Shown here: piece after piece, positions 50,759 through 60,722 of the stretch
How positions within the stretch are numbered: the first letter of the stretch is position 1
Layout of the letters: each line of letters begins with the position of its first letter
Origin: Rhodocyclaceae bacterium
GTDB lineage: Bacteria > Pseudomonadota > Gammaproteobacteria > Burkholderiales > Rhodocyclaceae
NCBI GenBank assembly: GCA_016791145.1
Contig: JAEUNJ010000217.1
Span: 62,001 to 126,000 of the forward strand
Direction: 5' to 3'
DNA length: 64,000 nt
The notes under the pieces: model-generated
Database searches by the model: none
Told to the model about the DNA's origin: nothing
The model's input: only the letters and a program-made list of their open reading frames with translations
Translations under genes and position numbers: made by a program

Positions 50759-51710
50759 GGCCATGATCCCTCCGCTCGTGCTGGTCCATGCGTGCCACGA
50801 AGGCCGCCAGCTCACCTGGCAGCGGCGAATCCAGTGCCATCGCCGCGCCGGTCAGCGGATGCAAAAAATCGAGGCGCGCGGCGTGGAGGAACATGCGTCT
50901 CAGCCCCGCCTTCTGCAAGTCCTTGTTCAGTGCAAAGTCCCCGTACTTGTCGTCGCCGGCGATCGGGTAGCCGAGATGGGCGAGATGCACGCGGATCTGA
51001 TGGGTCCGGCCCGTCTTCAATTCCACCTCCACGAGGCTGAAGTTCTCCCATCGGGACACCAGGCGAACGATGCTATGGGCCGCCTTGCCCTCGGCCGAGA
51101 CGCTGACCCGGCGCTCCCCCTCGTCGGTCAGGTACTTGAACAGGGGCAGGCGCACATGCTGCAACGGGTTCATCCAGCGACCGCGGACCAAGGCGAGGTA
51201 GCGCTTCGCGATCTCCCCTTCCCGGAACATGTCGTGGAGTCGCGCCAGGGCGGACCGCTTCTTCGCCACGATCAGCAGTCCCGAGGTTTCCCGGTCCAGC
51301 CGGTGCGCCAGTTCCAGGAGCTTGGCCTGGGGACGCGCCCGGCGCAACTGCTCGATGATCCCGAAGCTCACCCCGCTGCCCCCGTGGACGGCCACTCCCG
51401 CCGGCTTGTCCACCACCAGCAGGGCCTCATCCTCGAAGGCGACGGCGAATTCCCTCGCCGGAACCTGCGCTTGGGGTGGGCGCTCGGCGGTGCGCATGGG
51501 CGGGATCCTCACGGTGTCGCCCTCCGCCAGCCGGTAGTCAGCCCCGATCCGCCCCTTGTTGACCCTCACCTCGCCGCTGCGGAGGATCCGGTAAACATGG
51601 CTCTTGGGAACCCCTTTGGCGACACGCAACAGGAAGTTGTCGATCCGCTGGCCGGCAGACTCCTCCCCGACCACCAGCCAAGTCGGGGAATCTTTGCTCA
51701 AATCCTTCAT
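50748..51710 (-). CDS. rluC: 23S rRNA pseudouridine synthase RluC
   Basis: This enzyme of 320 residues converts uridines 955, 2504 and 2580 of 23S rRNA (E. coli numbering). It has an N-terminal S4 domain (RIDNFLLRVAKGVPKSHVYR) and the catalytic Asp in the family motif AHRLDRETSGLLIVAKK. It is divergent from rne across 461 bp, the usual neighbourhood for this gene; its product is closest in layout to RluC rather than RluD or RluA. Confidence 0.93.
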   Translation of the reverse strand: MKDLSKDSPTWLVVGEESAGQRIDNFLLRVAKGVPKSHVYRILRSGEVRVNKGRIGADYRLAEGDTVRIPPMRTAERPPQAQVPAREFAVAFEDEALLVVDKPAGVAVHGGSGVSFGIIEQLRRARPQAKLLELAHRLDRETSGLLIVAKKRSALARLHDMFREGEIAKRYLALVRGRWMNPLQHVRLPLFKYLTDEGERRVSVSAEGKAAHSIVRLVSRWENFSLVEVELKTGRTHQIRVHLAHLGYPIAGDDKYGDFALNKDLQKAGLRRMFLHAARLDFLHPLTGAAMALDSPLPGELAAFVARMDQHERRDHGHAV

Positions 51711-52171
51711 TCGTAATATGATGTGCCCCGGTTTGCCGTCCCGCGACGGCGTGCCCGGCGGCCCGAAGTGGCGCCGGTGGCGCAGTCCCGGAGCGTTGTC
51801 CCGCAGCCCGGCCCACGAGGCCAGTCGGCAGGGGGCATTGGATGACCCCGGCCCGTGTCCGGCCGTAGCAGGCCACCGGAATTCCCGGGTATCCAGCAGA
51901 CTCCAAGGGTTTTTCGCTCGCCCGAAGGAGCGATGTTACTTGATTGCGCGCACCGCAGGCACGAACCCGCGGCGACGGTAACCGGCAGGCAGGGGCATCC
52001 AGACCATCGTGCCCGCCCCGGAAACCGGCGCTGCCACAACGACAATTTTCCGTATTGCACAACCGGCATATCCGATGCCCCATTTCCCGCAAATCCGGTA
52101 CTCGCCGCCCGTGAGCTGACACTCCCGGTGCAGGCGTCTTGTCGTCGTGCCTCCCGCGCGCGGGAGCACAC
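51711..52171. other. Intergenic region and long rne leader
   Basis: These 461 bp separate rluC from rne. No convincing gene is seen; small frames on each strand (51855-52175 and 51936-52169) overlap each other and have no domain signature. RNase E mRNA is known to have a long leader used for autoregulation, so much of this stretch is probably transcribed. Visible structure includes a hairpin TCGCTC/GAGCGA around GCCCGAAG near 51917-51936 and the palindrome at 52151-52166. No consensus promoter was found. Confidence 0.5.
52151..52166 (+). promoter_or_regulatory. Palindrome covering the rne Shine-Dalgarno
   Basis: CTCCCGCGCGCGGGAG is a perfect 16-bp palindrome. Its 3' end GGGAG is the best ribosome site for the rne ATG at 52172 (5-bp spacing), so the fold would hide it. 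This could reduce or regulate rne translation. Confidence 0.6.
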
Positions 52172-54865
52172 ATGAAACGCATGCTGTTCAATGCGACGCA
52201 GGCCGAAGAACTCCGCGTCGCGATCGTCGATGGCCAGAAACTGATCGACCTCGACATCGAATCGGCCGCCAAGGAGCAACGCAAGAGCAACATCTACAAG
52301 GCGGTCATCACCCGCCTCGAGCCCAGCCTCGAGGCGGCCTTCGTGGATTACGGCGCCGACCGCCACGGCTTCCTGCCCTTCAAGGAAGTCGCCCGCGCCT
52401 ATTTCCGGTCCGACGTGGAACCGGGCCGCGCCAAGATCCAGGAAGCCCTGAAGGTCGGCCAGGAACTCATCGTCCAGGTCGAGAAGGACGAGCGCGGCAA
52501 CAAGGGTGCGGCCCTGACCACCTTCATCTCCCTGGCCGGCCGTTACCTGGTCCTGATGCCCAACAACCCCCGCGGCGGCGGCGTTTCCCGCCGGGTCGAG
52601 GGGGACGAGCGGCAGGAACTGCGCGAGGTCATGGACCAGCTCGAAGTGCCGGGCGGCATGAGCCTCATCGCGCGCACCGCCGGCATCGGCCGCACGGTCG
52701 AGGAACTCCAGTGGGACCTGAACTACCTGCTCCAGCTCTGGCGCGCCATCGAGGGCGCAGCCCAGGGACAGACCGGCGCCTTCCTGATCTACCAGGAATC
52801 CAGCCTCGTGATCCGCGCGATCCGGGACTACTTCCAGCCCGACATCGGCGAAATCCTGATCGACACGGACGACATCTTCGAGCAGGCCCAGCAGTTCATG
52901 GCCCACGTCATGCCCGGCAACGTGAACCGGGTGAAGCGCTATCGGGATGACGTGCCCCTGTTCTCGCGCTTCCAGATAGAGCACCAGATCGAGTCGGCCT
53001 ATTCCCGGCAGGTAACCCTGCCTTCCGGCGGCGCCGTGGTCATCGACCATACCGAAGCGCTGGTGTCGGTGGACGTGAACTCCGGCCGCGCCACCAAGGG
53101 AGCGGACATCGAGGAGACGGCCCTGCGTACCAACGTGGAGGCGGCCGACGAGATCGCGCGCCAGCTTCGCCTGCGCGACCTGGGCGGCCTGATCGTCATC
53201 GACTTCATCGACATGGAGTCCCAGAAGAACCAGCGCGAGGTGGAGAACCGACTGCGCGATGCCCTGCACCACGACCGGGCGCGGGTCCAGATGGGCAAGA
53301 TCAGCCGCTTCGGCCTGCTCGAACTCTCCCGCCAACGCCTGCGTCCTGCCCTCGCGGAAACCAGCTACATCACCTGCCCGCGCTGCACCGGCACCGGCCA
53401 CATCCGCTCCACCGAATCCGCAGCCCTTCACATCCTGCGCATCCTCGAGGAGGAGGCGATGAAGGAGAACACCGGCGCGATCCATGCCCAGGTGCCCGTG
53501 GACGTGGGGACCTTCCTCTTGAACGAGAAACGCGTGGATATCGCCCGCATCGAGGTGCGCCACCGGATCAATCTGGTCATCGTGCCGAACCGGCACCTGG
53601 AGACCCCGCAGCAGGAGATCGTCCGCCTGCGCCATGACCAGCTGAACCAGGAAGGCGTCATGCTGGCGTCCTACCAGATGGCGGAGAAGGCCGAAAAAGC
53701 GGTCGAGGAGGCCAACTACCAGCCGCCCTCGGCCCAGACCGAGGCCCGCCCGGCAAAACCCGAAGCCGCCGTGAAGGGAATCACCCCCGACCAGCCGGCA
53801 CCGGTCGTGGAACCGAAGCCCCAGCCCGCGCCCGCCCCTGCCCCCATGGCGGCCGCCAAACCTGGCTTCATGGCCCGCATCATGTCCTGGTTCGCCGGGG
53901 AGAAGAAGGAAGAGGCCCCCGCCGCCAAGCCCGCCGAGGAACAGAAGGCGGAACGTCCGCGCCGGGAACGCGGGGAACGCCGTGACGAGGGCCGCCGGGA
54001 CGACCGGCGGGGTGGTCGCGGTCGCCGCGAGGACCGGGAGGATCGTCCGCCCCGGGAAGGCGGCGAGCAACGCAGGGAACGCGGAGAGCGCGGAGAGCGC
54101 GGCGAACAGAGGACGGAACGCGAACGTCCGCCACGCCAGGAGGGCAGCGAGGCGCCCCAGCGCGAAGGCCGCCGCCAGCGCGGCGAGCGCCGCGACCAGG
54201 AACGCCAGCCTCAGGAAGGCCGCCCGCCCCGCCAGCCGAAGGCGGAACCGCAATCCTCCGGCATCGAGGTCCAGCCCATGGTGGCTCAGGAGACCGGGGG
54301 GCCGGATGCCGCCCGTCCGGAGCAGGACGCGGGCGACGGCCGCCGACGCGGGCGCCGGGGCCGGGGACGCGGGGAACGGCGGGCCGAGGATGCCGGTCAG
54401 GCGAGTCCCGGCGGTGAGGCTTCCGCGGCAAGCCAGGCAGTAACCCAGCCTGCCGCGACCGCGATGGCTCCGAAACCGATGCCCTGGCCGGTGCCGATGC
54501 CGAAACCGGCTGCGCCGGTCACCGAGCCGGTCGTGGCCGCCGCGGCGCCGGCGGCTCCTGCCGCCGAAGCGCTGCCCCCGCTGCCCGTCGAGCCGACGCT
54601 CGCTCCGGTTGCCACGCCGGTGGTCGAAGCCGCGGTCGTCCCCTCCGCCGCGCCGGAAGTGGCCCCGCCGCCGGCCCCCGTCGAGGCGGCAGCCCCGATC
54701 GATCTCTCGGCGAACCTGGAGCAGGCCGGACTGGTGATGATCGAGACCCAGGCAAAACCCGCCGCAACCCCGACAGAACCGGCCCCGGTACTGGGGCGCA
54801 AGCCCAGGCCGGCCGTCGTGATCGCCGAGGAACCCCTTCAGATGGTGGAAACCCACCGGCCCTGA
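52172..54865 (+). CDS. rne: Ribonuclease E
   Basis: This endoribonuclease of 897 residues starts mRNA decay and rRNA/tRNA processing and scaffolds the degradosome. It has an S1 domain at about residues 35-120 ([20 protein letters not shown]) and the DNase I-like catalytic part with [17 protein letters not shown] and VIDFIDM (metal-binding aspartates). The zinc-link [12 protein letters not shown] is followed by the small domain. The remaining C-terminal half from about residue 520 is low-complexity, rich in Arg, Glu, Pro and Ala, the expected partner-binding tail. The start begins [18 protein letters not shown]. Confidence 0.97.
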   Translation: MKRMLFNATQAEELRVAIVDGQKLIDLDIESAAKEQRKSNIYKAVITRLEPSLEAAFVDYGADRHGFLPFKEVARAYFRSDVEPGRAKIQEALKVGQELIVQVEKDERGNKGAALTTFISLAGRYLVLMPNNPRGGGVSRRVEGDERQELREVMDQLEVPGGMSLIARTAGIGRTVEELQWDLNYLLQLWRAIEGAAQGQTGAFLIYQESSLVIRAIRDYFQPDIGEILIDTDDIFEQAQQFMAHVMPGNVNRVKRYRDDVPLFSRFQIEHQIESAYSRQVTLPSGGAVVIDHTEALVSVDVNSGRATKGADIEETALRTNVEAADEIARQLRLRDLGGLIVIDFIDMESQKNQREVENRLRDALHHDRARVQMGKISRFGLLELSRQRLRPALAETSYITCPRCTGTGHIRSTESAALHILRILEEEAMKENTGAIHAQVPVDVGTFLLNEKRVDIARIEVRHRINLVIVPNRHLETPQQEIVRLRHDQLNQEGVMLASYQMAEKAEKAVEEANYQPPSAQTEARPAKPEAAVKGITPDQPAPVVEPKPQPAPAPAPMAAAKPGFMARIMSWFAGEKKEEAPAAKPAEEQKAERPRRERGERRDEGRRDDRRGGRGRREDREDRPPREGGEQRRERGERGERGEQRTERERPPRQEGSEAPQREGRRQRGERRDQERQPQEGRPPRQPKAEPQSSGIEVQPMVAQETGGPDAARPEQDAGDGRRRGRRGRGRGERRAEDAGQASPGGEASAASQAVTQPAATAMAPKPMPWPVPMPKPAAPVTEPVVAAAAPAAPAAEALPPLPVEPTLAPVATPVVEAAVVPSAAPEVAPPPAPVEAAAPIDLSANLEQAGLVMIETQAKPAATPTEPAPVLGRKPRPAVVIAEEPLQMVETHRP

Positions 54866-54902
54866 CGGGGCCTTCCACTGCCTGCAAGGAGCCCGGTGGC
54901 CG

Positions 54903-54921
54903 GAAGGCGCCGGGCGCCTTC
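54903..54921. terminator. Hairpin between rne and the convergent hydrolase gene
   Basis: Arms GAAGGCGC and GCGCCTTC are perfect complements around CGG. The dyad overlaps the hydrolase stop codon. There is no T-run, so termination strength is uncertain. Confidence 0.4.
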
Positions 54922-55684
54922 AGGACAAGGTCTGCCAGGGACAGCCGTTGTCCTGGTCGGCAACGGCGACTGCCTGGACATCGCCGCCCAGGACGGCCGC
55001 CAACGCACCCAACACCAGATCGGGCCGGTTGTTCCGCTCGCTCAGGTGTGCGGCCACGATCCGGCGCAGCCGGGGTCCCCGGAGGCGCTCCAGCAATGCC
55101 GCGGCTGCAGTATTGGACAGGTGCCCCAGCCGTCCGGCGATGCGTCGCTTGAGCGCCGGCGGATACGTGCCGTTCGCAAGCAACCCCGGATCATGGTTGC
55201 ATTCGAGCAGGAGCCCGTCGCAAGCGGCAAGCATCCTTTCCACGTGGGGCGTAGGCTCCCCGACGTCGGTGAGAATGCCCAGGCGCAGCGCCCCGTCGGA
55301 CACACGGTACTGGACAGGCTCCCGGGCATCGTGGGGCACCGGAAAAGGTTGCATCTCCAGGTCGCGGAAGGCGCACGGCTCGTGGCTGTCGATGACGGTC
55401 GCCTCGACGCCCCGGGCCTCGGCCTCGCATGCCATCATGGTTCCGTGGGTGAGGAAGACCCGGAAACCGTATCGCCGCGCGCAGGCCCAGGCACCGGCCA
55501 CGTGGTCCGAATGCTCGTGGGTGATCCAGACCGCGGCGATGTCCGATGGTGCGAGCCCTAGCCGGGCGAGGCGAAATGCCAACTGACGGGGTCCGAACCC
55601 GCAATCCACCAGGACCCGGGTCCGGCCGGCCTCGACGACCAGCCCGTTGCCCCGGCTGCCACTGCCGAGGGAAGCGAAACGCAC
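54920..55684 (-). CDS. Metallo-beta-lactamase-fold hydrolase (WalJ/YycJ-like)
   Basis: This cytoplasmic protein of 254 residues starts FASLGSGSRGNGLVVEAGRT, as in the YycJ/WalJ subfamily of metallo-beta-lactamase-fold proteins. The metal-binding motif is THEHSDHVAGAW, followed by a conserved Asp and His. Related proteins are linked to DNA processing; a 5'-exonuclease activity has been reported for YycJ. It lies 12 bp downstream of bamC and converges with rne. Confidence 0.9.
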   Translation of the reverse strand: MRFASLGSGSRGNGLVVEAGRTRVLVDCGFGPRQLAFRLARLGLAPSDIAAVWITHEHSDHVAGAWACARRYGFRVFLTHGTMMACEAEARGVEATVIDSHEPCAFRDLEMQPFPVPHDAREPVQYRVSDGALRLGILTDVGEPTPHVERMLAACDGLLLECNHDPGLLANGTYPPALKRRIAGRLGHLSNTAAAALLERLRGPRLRRIVAAHLSERNNRPDLVLGALAAVLGGDVQAVAVADQDNGCPWQTLS

Positions 55685-55696
55685 CCGGGTTCCTGC

Positions 55697-56845
55697 CTAC
55701 TTCAACTGGTCGAGCAGCAGCGCGAGGATCTTCCTGGAGGATTCGGAGGTGTCCGCGCCGCCCTCGCGGGTCAGCACGCGGACCCGGCTCCCTTCGGCGC
55801 CTGCCGCCACGTGAATGCGGTAATTGGCCTGTTGCACCGCTTCCGGCTTGTCGCTGCGCCAGAACGCGAGCTTTGACAGGAAGCCCTTGTCGTCACCCTT
55901 CTTCACGGTCTCGGATTCGGGTTCCACGTAGCGCACGAAATACAGCCCCTGGGAACGGTCCCGATCCTCCACGGTGAAGCCCACGCGATCGAGGGCCAGT
56001 CCGACACGCCGCCAGGCCCGATCGAAGGGCTCCTCCAGTTCCAGCGTCCCGGTGCCGTCGTTGGCGCGCGCGAGTTTCGCCCGCTCCACCCTCGGCCCGG
56101 CAGCGACCAGGGCCTGGGCCCGGGTTTCCTCCGCGCCCAGTCGCACCATGAGCCGGCGAAGCATTTCCGCCTCCAGCTCGGGTTCCGGTGGCCGCGGCTG
56201 CCAGCGGGTCTTGTCCCGCGTCTCGGTCACGTAGACCTCGTACATGCCGCGGTGGCTGATGTATATCTCGGTCGTGCCAGGTTCCGCCCCGGGCTCCAGG
56301 CGTGTCCGGAACTTGTCGCGTTCCGCCGTGGAATAGAGCTGCTCGAAGACCTTGCCGATCGCGCTGCGGATCAGGTCCTGGGGCAGCTTGGCGCGGTTTT
56401 CGGCCCAATCCGTCTCCATCACGCCGGCGCTGGGGTTCTCCACATTGACGAGGAACCCGATCTCCTGCCAGAACTCCTTGACGTTTGGCCACAGCTTGTC
56501 CGCCGGCATGCCGACCACCAGCCAGCGTTGGGTGCCGGAGCGCTCGATGCGCATCTTGTCCACCTGCGGGAGCACCTCCCGGGTGCTGCTCTCGCGGCTC
56601 GCCGAACGTTCCCCGGCGTAGGCCGAGTAGGTGGCCGATCCGCGGGCCCCCGTGTCGGGTACCGCATAACGGTCGTCGCGGCCCGGCGCCGTGAGGTCCG
56701 GCGGAATCTCGAGCGGCGGAAGCTTGCCGGCCGACTTGTAATCGATTTTCTTGGACTCGATGAACGATCCGGCACAACCGCCGAGGAGCAGCGCCCCGGC
56801 CAGGGCCGGAACGAGAACCGCCAACGCCACAGGTGACCGCCTCAT
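55697..56845 (-). CDS. bamC: Outer-membrane assembly lipoprotein BamC
   Basis: This 382-residue lipoprotein of the BAM complex assists insertion of beta-barrels in the outer membrane. The lipobox is LLLGGCAG with the acylated Cys at residue 24. The N-terminal [19 protein letters not shown] is the conserved unstructured segment that binds BamD, followed by two helix-grip domains ([39 protein letters not shown]). It overlaps dapA by 4 bp, the normal dapA-bamC order. Confidence 0.95.
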   Translation of the reverse strand: MRRSPVALAVLVPALAGALLLGGCAGSFIESKKIDYKSAGKLPPLEIPPDLTAPGRDDRYAVPDTGARGSATYSAYAGERSASRESSTREVLPQVDKMRIERSGTQRWLVVGMPADKLWPNVKEFWQEIGFLVNVENPSAGVMETDWAENRAKLPQDLIRSAIGKVFEQLYSTAERDKFRTRLEPGAEPGTTEIYISHRGMYEVYVTETRDKTRWQPRPPEPELEAEMLRRLMVRLGAEETRAQALVAAGPRVERAKLARANDGTGTLELEEPFDRAWRRVGLALDRVGFTVEDRDRSQGLYFVRYVEPESETVKKGDDKGFLSKLAFWRSDKPEAVQQANYRIHVAAGAEGSRVRVLTREGGADTSESSRKILALLLDQLK

Positions 56846-57723
56846 GCCTGTATTCCCGCCTCCGCCATGGCCGAGCGTACCCGCTCATGGAACTCGGAAG
56901 ACAGGGGGGTCATCGGCAGCCGGATGCCGTCACCGATGAGGCCCATGCGCGCGCAGGCCCATTTCGTCGGGATCGGATTCGCCTCCAGGAAGAGATAGCG
57001 ATGCAGCCCCAGCAGAGCGAAGTTGATCTTCCGCGCCGTCGCCAGATCGCCGCCGATGGCGGCCATGCACATCTCGTGCATCAGGCGCGGAGCGACGTTT
57101 GCGGTCACCGAGATCGTGCCCGCGCCGCCGAGCAGCATCAGCGCCAAGGCCGTCGCGTCATCGCCGCTATAGACGGAAAATCCGGCCGGCGCGCGTTTCA
57201 GCAGGTCGGCACCGCGCTCCAGGTTGCCCGTCGCATCCTTGATGCCGACAATTCCGGGCACCTGCGCGAGACGCAGGGTCGTGTCGTTGGCCAGGTCCGC
57301 GACCGTGCGTCCGGGCACGTTGTAGACGATCATGGGCAGATCCACCGCTTCGGCCACGGATCGGAAATGGCGGTAAAGGCCCTCCTGGGTCGGCTTGTTG
57401 TAATACGGCACGACCGAGAGGTGCGCATCGGCACCGATCTCCTTGGCATAACGCGCCAATTCGACCGCCTCGGCGGTGGAATTCGCCCCGGTGCCGGCGA
57501 TAACCGGAACCCGGCCGGCCACCTGCTCCACGGCCGTTCGGATCAACTCGCAATGCTCGTCGAAATTGACGGTGGGGGATTCGCCGGTGGTCCCGACGAC
57601 GACAAAGCCATCCGTGCCCTCCGCGAGGTGCCAGTCGATCAGTCCGCGCAGGCGCGGCAGATCCAGGCTCCCGTCGGGCTGCATGGGAGTGACGATGGCA
57701 GGAATCGAACCTTGTATCTTCAT
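56842..57723 (-). CDS. dapA: 4-hydroxy-tetrahydrodipicolinate synthase
   Basis: This 293-residue TIM-barrel aldolase condenses pyruvate with aspartate semialdehyde for lysine and meso-diaminopimelate. The Schiff-base Lys is in [14 protein letters not shown] and the catalytic Tyr in [28 protein letters not shown] is the substrate loop. Upstream at the minus strand is a GC-rich hairpin (GGGACGC/GCGTCCC) and no clear ribosome site. It is the first gene of dapA-bamC-yycJ. Confidence 0.97.
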   Translation of the reverse strand: MKIQGSIPAIVTPMQPDGSLDLPRLRGLIDWHLAEGTDGFVVVGTTGESPTVNFDEHCELIRTAVEQVAGRVPVIAGTGANSTAEAVELARYAKEIGADAHLSVVPYYNKPTQEGLYRHFRSVAEAVDLPMIVYNVPGRTVADLANDTTLRLAQVPGIVGIKDATGNLERGADLLKRAPAGFSVYSGDDATALALMLLGGAGTISVTANVAPRLMHEMCMAAIGGDLATARKINFALLGLHRYLFLEANPIPTKWACARMGLIGDGIRLPMTPLSSEFHERVRSAMAEAGIQA

Positions 57724-57779
57724 GGGCAGGGGGCGGGACGCAGGGCGTCCCGGGAAAAAAGGACCGTAATTCTAGCCAA

Positions 57780-58706
57780 TCAGAGGTCGGCCAGCACCTT
57801 GACGTGGGTGGTGACGCTGCGCGCCAGCGCCGACAGCGCATAGCCGCCCTCGAGCATCGAGACGATGCGGCCGCCGGCATGCTCGGCCGCCACCCGTTTC
57901 AGCTGCTCCGTGACCCAGGCGTAGTCGGACTCGACGAGGCCCAGGGAAGCCATGTCGTCCTCGTAATGCGCGTCGAACCCGGCCGAGATGAACACGATCT
58001 CGGGCGCGAACTCGCGCAGGCGCGGCATCCACACCTCGGTGACCACCTCCCTGAAACCGTCTCCCCGCGTCCCGGCCGGCAGGGGCACGTTGCACATGTT
58101 GGGCGCCGGATTCTCGGTCCCGCAATACGGATAGAAGGGATGCTGGAAGGTGCTCACCATGAGGATACGATCATCGCCGGCGAAGATTTGTTCCGTCCCG
58201 TTGCCGTGATGCACGTCGAAATCGATGATGGCCGCGCGCCGGATGCCCCAGGCCTCGAGGGCGTGGGCCGCCGCCACGGCGATGTTGTTGAAGAAGCAGA
58301 AACCCATGGCCTTGGCGCGCTCGGCATGATGCCCGGGCGGGCGCACCGCGCAGAAGGCATTGCCCACTTCGCCCTTCATCACCAGGTCGGTGGCGAGAAT
58401 GCCGGCGCCCGCCGCCCGCAGCGCCGCCTTCCACGTACCCGGACTCATGGCGGTGTCCGGATCCACGTGGTGGATTCCGTGTTCCGGGGCGTTCATCTCC
58501 AGCGTCTTGATGTACAAGGGCGGATGCACCCGCGACAACTGCTCCACGGTCGCCAGCGGCGCATCGTGGAAGCTCAGGTACAGGTCGAGACCGGCCGCGA
58601 TGAGCCGGTCGTTGATGGCACCGAGGCGGTCCGGGCATTCGGGGTGATGCGTCCCCATGTCGTGCAGAGCGCAGTCGCGGTGGGAGATGAAGGCGGTCGT
58701 GGTCAT
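57780..58706 (-). CDS. Histone deacetylase-family (acetoin utilisation type) hydrolase
   Basis: This zinc hydrolase of 308 residues belongs to the class II histone-deacetylase-like family. The active-site motifs are RPPGHHAERAKAMGFC, DFDVHHGNGTEQIF and SAGFDAHYEDDMA, with Asp/His zinc ligands intact. Bacterial members deacylate polyamines or small amides; the substrate here is unknown. The ATG at 58706 was used over one at 58730 because the fold starts there. It is divergent from moxR. Confidence 0.93.
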   Translation of the reverse strand: MTTTAFISHRDCALHDMGTHHPECPDRLGAINDRLIAAGLDLYLSFHDAPLATVEQLSRVHPPLYIKTLEMNAPEHGIHHVDPDTAMSPGTWKAALRAAGAGILATDLVMKGEVGNAFCAVRPPGHHAERAKAMGFCFFNNIAVAAAHALEAWGIRRAAIIDFDVHHGNGTEQIFAGDDRILMVSTFQHPFYPYCGTENPAPNMCNVPLPAGTRGDGFREVVTEVWMPRLREFAPEIVFISAGFDAHYEDDMASLGLVESDYAWVTEQLKRVAAEHAGGRIVSMLEGGYALSALARSVTTHVKVLADL

Positions 58707-58767
58707 GGGCGGCGGATCGATCGCATACAATCGCGAAAACGCTCATTATCTCGCAAACGGCAACCGC

Positions 58768-59709
58768 ATGCGACCACCGGCCAACGCCGAACTGCATCCC
58801 GCCCTGGGCCGCGTCGTCCGCGAGGCGGGGGCAATCGTCCTCGGCAAGGAAAGGCAGATCCGCCTCGCCCTGGCCTGCCTCCTGGCCCACGGGCACCTGC
58901 TGATCGAGGATGTCCCCGGGGTGGGGAAGACGACCCTGGCCCAGGTCCTGGCCCGCCTGCTGGGCCTGCGTTTCCAGCGCATCCAGTTCACCAGCGACAT
59001 GCTGCCGGCGGACATCCTCGGGGTCTCGGTCTTCGACCGGGAGAACGGCAGCTTCCGTTTCCATCCGGGCCCCGTGTTTTCGCAACTGATCCTTGCCGAT
59101 GAGGTGAATCGCGCCACGCCGAAGACCCAGAGCGCCCTGCTCGAGGCCATGGAGGAACGCCAGGTCACCATCGAGGGAGCAACCCGTCCCCTGCCGGCCC
59201 CCTTCTTCGTCATCGCAACCCAGAACCCCTCCCACCAGGTCGGCACCTTCCCGCTCCCCGAATCCCAGCTGGACCGCTTCCTGATGCGCATCGAACTGGG
59301 CTACCCGGATCGGGACGCCGAGCGCGAGCTCCTCTCGGGGGCGGACCGGCGCCACCTGGCCGCGCATCTGGCGCCGTGCCTGGGCGAGGAGGAACTGGCC
59401 GTCCTGCAGCGCCAGTGCGCGGCGGTGCACGCCTCCGACGCACTGATCGACTACGTCCAGGCGCTGGTCCTGCATACCCGCCAAGCGCCGGATTATGCCA
59501 TCGGGCTTTCCCCGCGCGCGGGGCTCGCCTTGCTGGCGGCGGCCCGCGCCTGGGCCCTGCTCCATGGCCGGGACCATGCATTGCCGGAGGATGTCCAGGC
59601 CATCCTGCCCGGCGTCGTCGGGCACCGGTTGCGGCCCGCCGATGCACGCAGCATGCCCTCGGCGCAAGTCCTCGCCGCCACGCTGATCCAGGCGGTGGCG
59701 GTGCCTTGA
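58768..59709 (+). CDS. MoxR-family AAA+ ATPase
   Basis: This 313-residue AAA+ chaperone has Walker A DVPGVGKTTLAQVL, Walker B ILADEVNRATPKTQ and sensor 1 FVIATQNPS. The lid domain carries GLSPRAGLALLAAA. MoxR proteins help cofactor insertion or activate partner proteins with von Willebrand A or DUF58 domains. The DUF58 gene follows with an overlapping TTGA. The start at 58768 was preferred over several upstream starts by family length. Confidence 0.93.
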   Translation: MRPPANAELHPALGRVVREAGAIVLGKERQIRLALACLLAHGHLLIEDVPGVGKTTLAQVLARLLGLRFQRIQFTSDMLPADILGVSVFDRENGSFRFHPGPVFSQLILADEVNRATPKTQSALLEAMEERQVTIEGATRPLPAPFFVIATQNPSHQVGTFPLPESQLDRFLMRIELGYPDRDAERELLSGADRRHLAAHLAPCLGEEELAVLQRQCAAVHASDALIDYVQALVLHTRQAPDYAIGLSPRAGLALLAAARAWALLHGRDHALPEDVQAILPGVVGHRLRPADARSMPSAQVLAATLIQAVAVP

Positions 59710-60722
59710 TCGCGGCAATACGCCGGCGGGCGGCGGAGGCCTTCGCGCGCTGGGGCCTGCGCGGACGCCCCCCGGAACCCGTCCCCATCGTCCTCGACCA
59801 GCGCCGGATCTTCGTCCTGCCGACCCGGACAGGGCTTGCCTTCGGCCTGTCCCTGGCGGTCATGCTGATCGGCGCCATCAACTACGGCCTGAGCCTCGGC
59901 TACGTCCTCGTGTTCCTCCTCGCGGGCCTCGGCATATCCAGCATCCTCCAGACCTTCCGCAACCTGTCCCGGCTCAGCATCTCCCCCGGCCGCGCGGAGC
60001 CGGTCTTCGCGGGCGACACGGCCCAGTTCACGCTGCTGATCGCCGACACCCGCGACGAGCCCCGCCCGCAGTTGCGGGTCCTGCTGCCGGACGGGGATGG
60101 CGTGACGGTGGATGTGGGGCCGCGCGGAACGGCCGAAGCCGTCCTGCGGCTCCCCGCGCCGCGCCGGGGCTGGCTCGCCCTGCCCCGCTGCACCCTCGAG
60201 ACGGTCTATCCCCTGGGTTTCGTGCGGGCCTGGGCCTACGCCGCCCCCGATTTCCGGTGCCTCGTCTATCCGGCCCCGGCCTCCCGGCCGCCGCCGATGC
60301 CGGGGGGCGGTGACGGCGCCGGGCACGCGCACCAGGGCGCCCGCGGCACCGACGACTTCGCCGGCCTGCGCGGCCACCAGCCAGCCGATTCGCCGCGCCA
60401 TGTGGCCTGGAAGGTGGTCGCCCGGCGCGATGACGGCCATCTGGTCACGAAGCTCTTCACCGGCGAGGAGGCCGAGTCCCTCTGGTTCGACTGGGAAAGT
60501 CTGCCCGGCGTGGACACCGAAACCCGCCTGTCCATTCTCACGCGCTGGGTCTGCGACGCCCGCGACGCCCACCTGCGCTGGGGCCTGCGGCTGCCCGGCA
60601 TCGAGTTCATGCCCGACTCGGGGAGTGGCCATGCCGTCCGCTGCCTGGAGGCCCTCGCCCTCTACGGGCTCGCGCCCGCCACCGCATCCGCCAGGGCCGC
60701 GAAGTCGGACAGGTCGTTGTAG
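59706..60722 (+). CDS. DUF58 membrane protein
   Basis: This protein of 338 residues begins at TTG (59706) in a TTGA overlap with moxR. Two membrane helices lie near residues 40-80 (GLAFGLSLAVMLIGAINYG, YVLVFLLAGLGISSI). The DUF58 signature is GTDDFAGLRGHQPADSPRHV followed by VAWKVVAR. The usual third gene of the locus, a TgpA-like transglutaminase, does not follow; instead the 3' end overlaps the opposite-strand aminotransferase by 61 bp. Confidence 0.9.
   Translation: MIAAIRRRAAEAFARWGLRGRPPEPVPIVLDQRRIFVLPTRTGLAFGLSLAVMLIGAINYGLSLGYVLVFLLAGLGISSILQTFRNLSRLSISPGRAEPVFAGDTAQFTLLIADTRDEPRPQLRVLLPDGDGVTVDVGPRGTAEAVLRLPAPRRGWLALPRCTLETVYPLGFVRAWAYAAPDFRCLVYPAPASRPPPMPGGGDGAGHAHQGARGTDDFAGLRGHQPADSPRHVAWKVVARRDDGHLVTKLFTGEEAESLWFDWESLPGVDTETRLSILTRWVCDARDAHLRWGLRLPGIEFMPDSGSGHAVRCLEALALYGLAPATASARAAKSDRSL

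Noticed and set aside
51855-52175. Small plus-strand and minus-strand frames in the rne leader
   Set aside because: They overlap each other on opposite strands, lack ribosome sites and show no domain; the region is better explained as leader.
51707-54856. 1049-residue minus-strand open frame opposite rne
   Set aside because: Glycine- and alanine-rich translation of the rne coding strand's complement with no recognisable fold.
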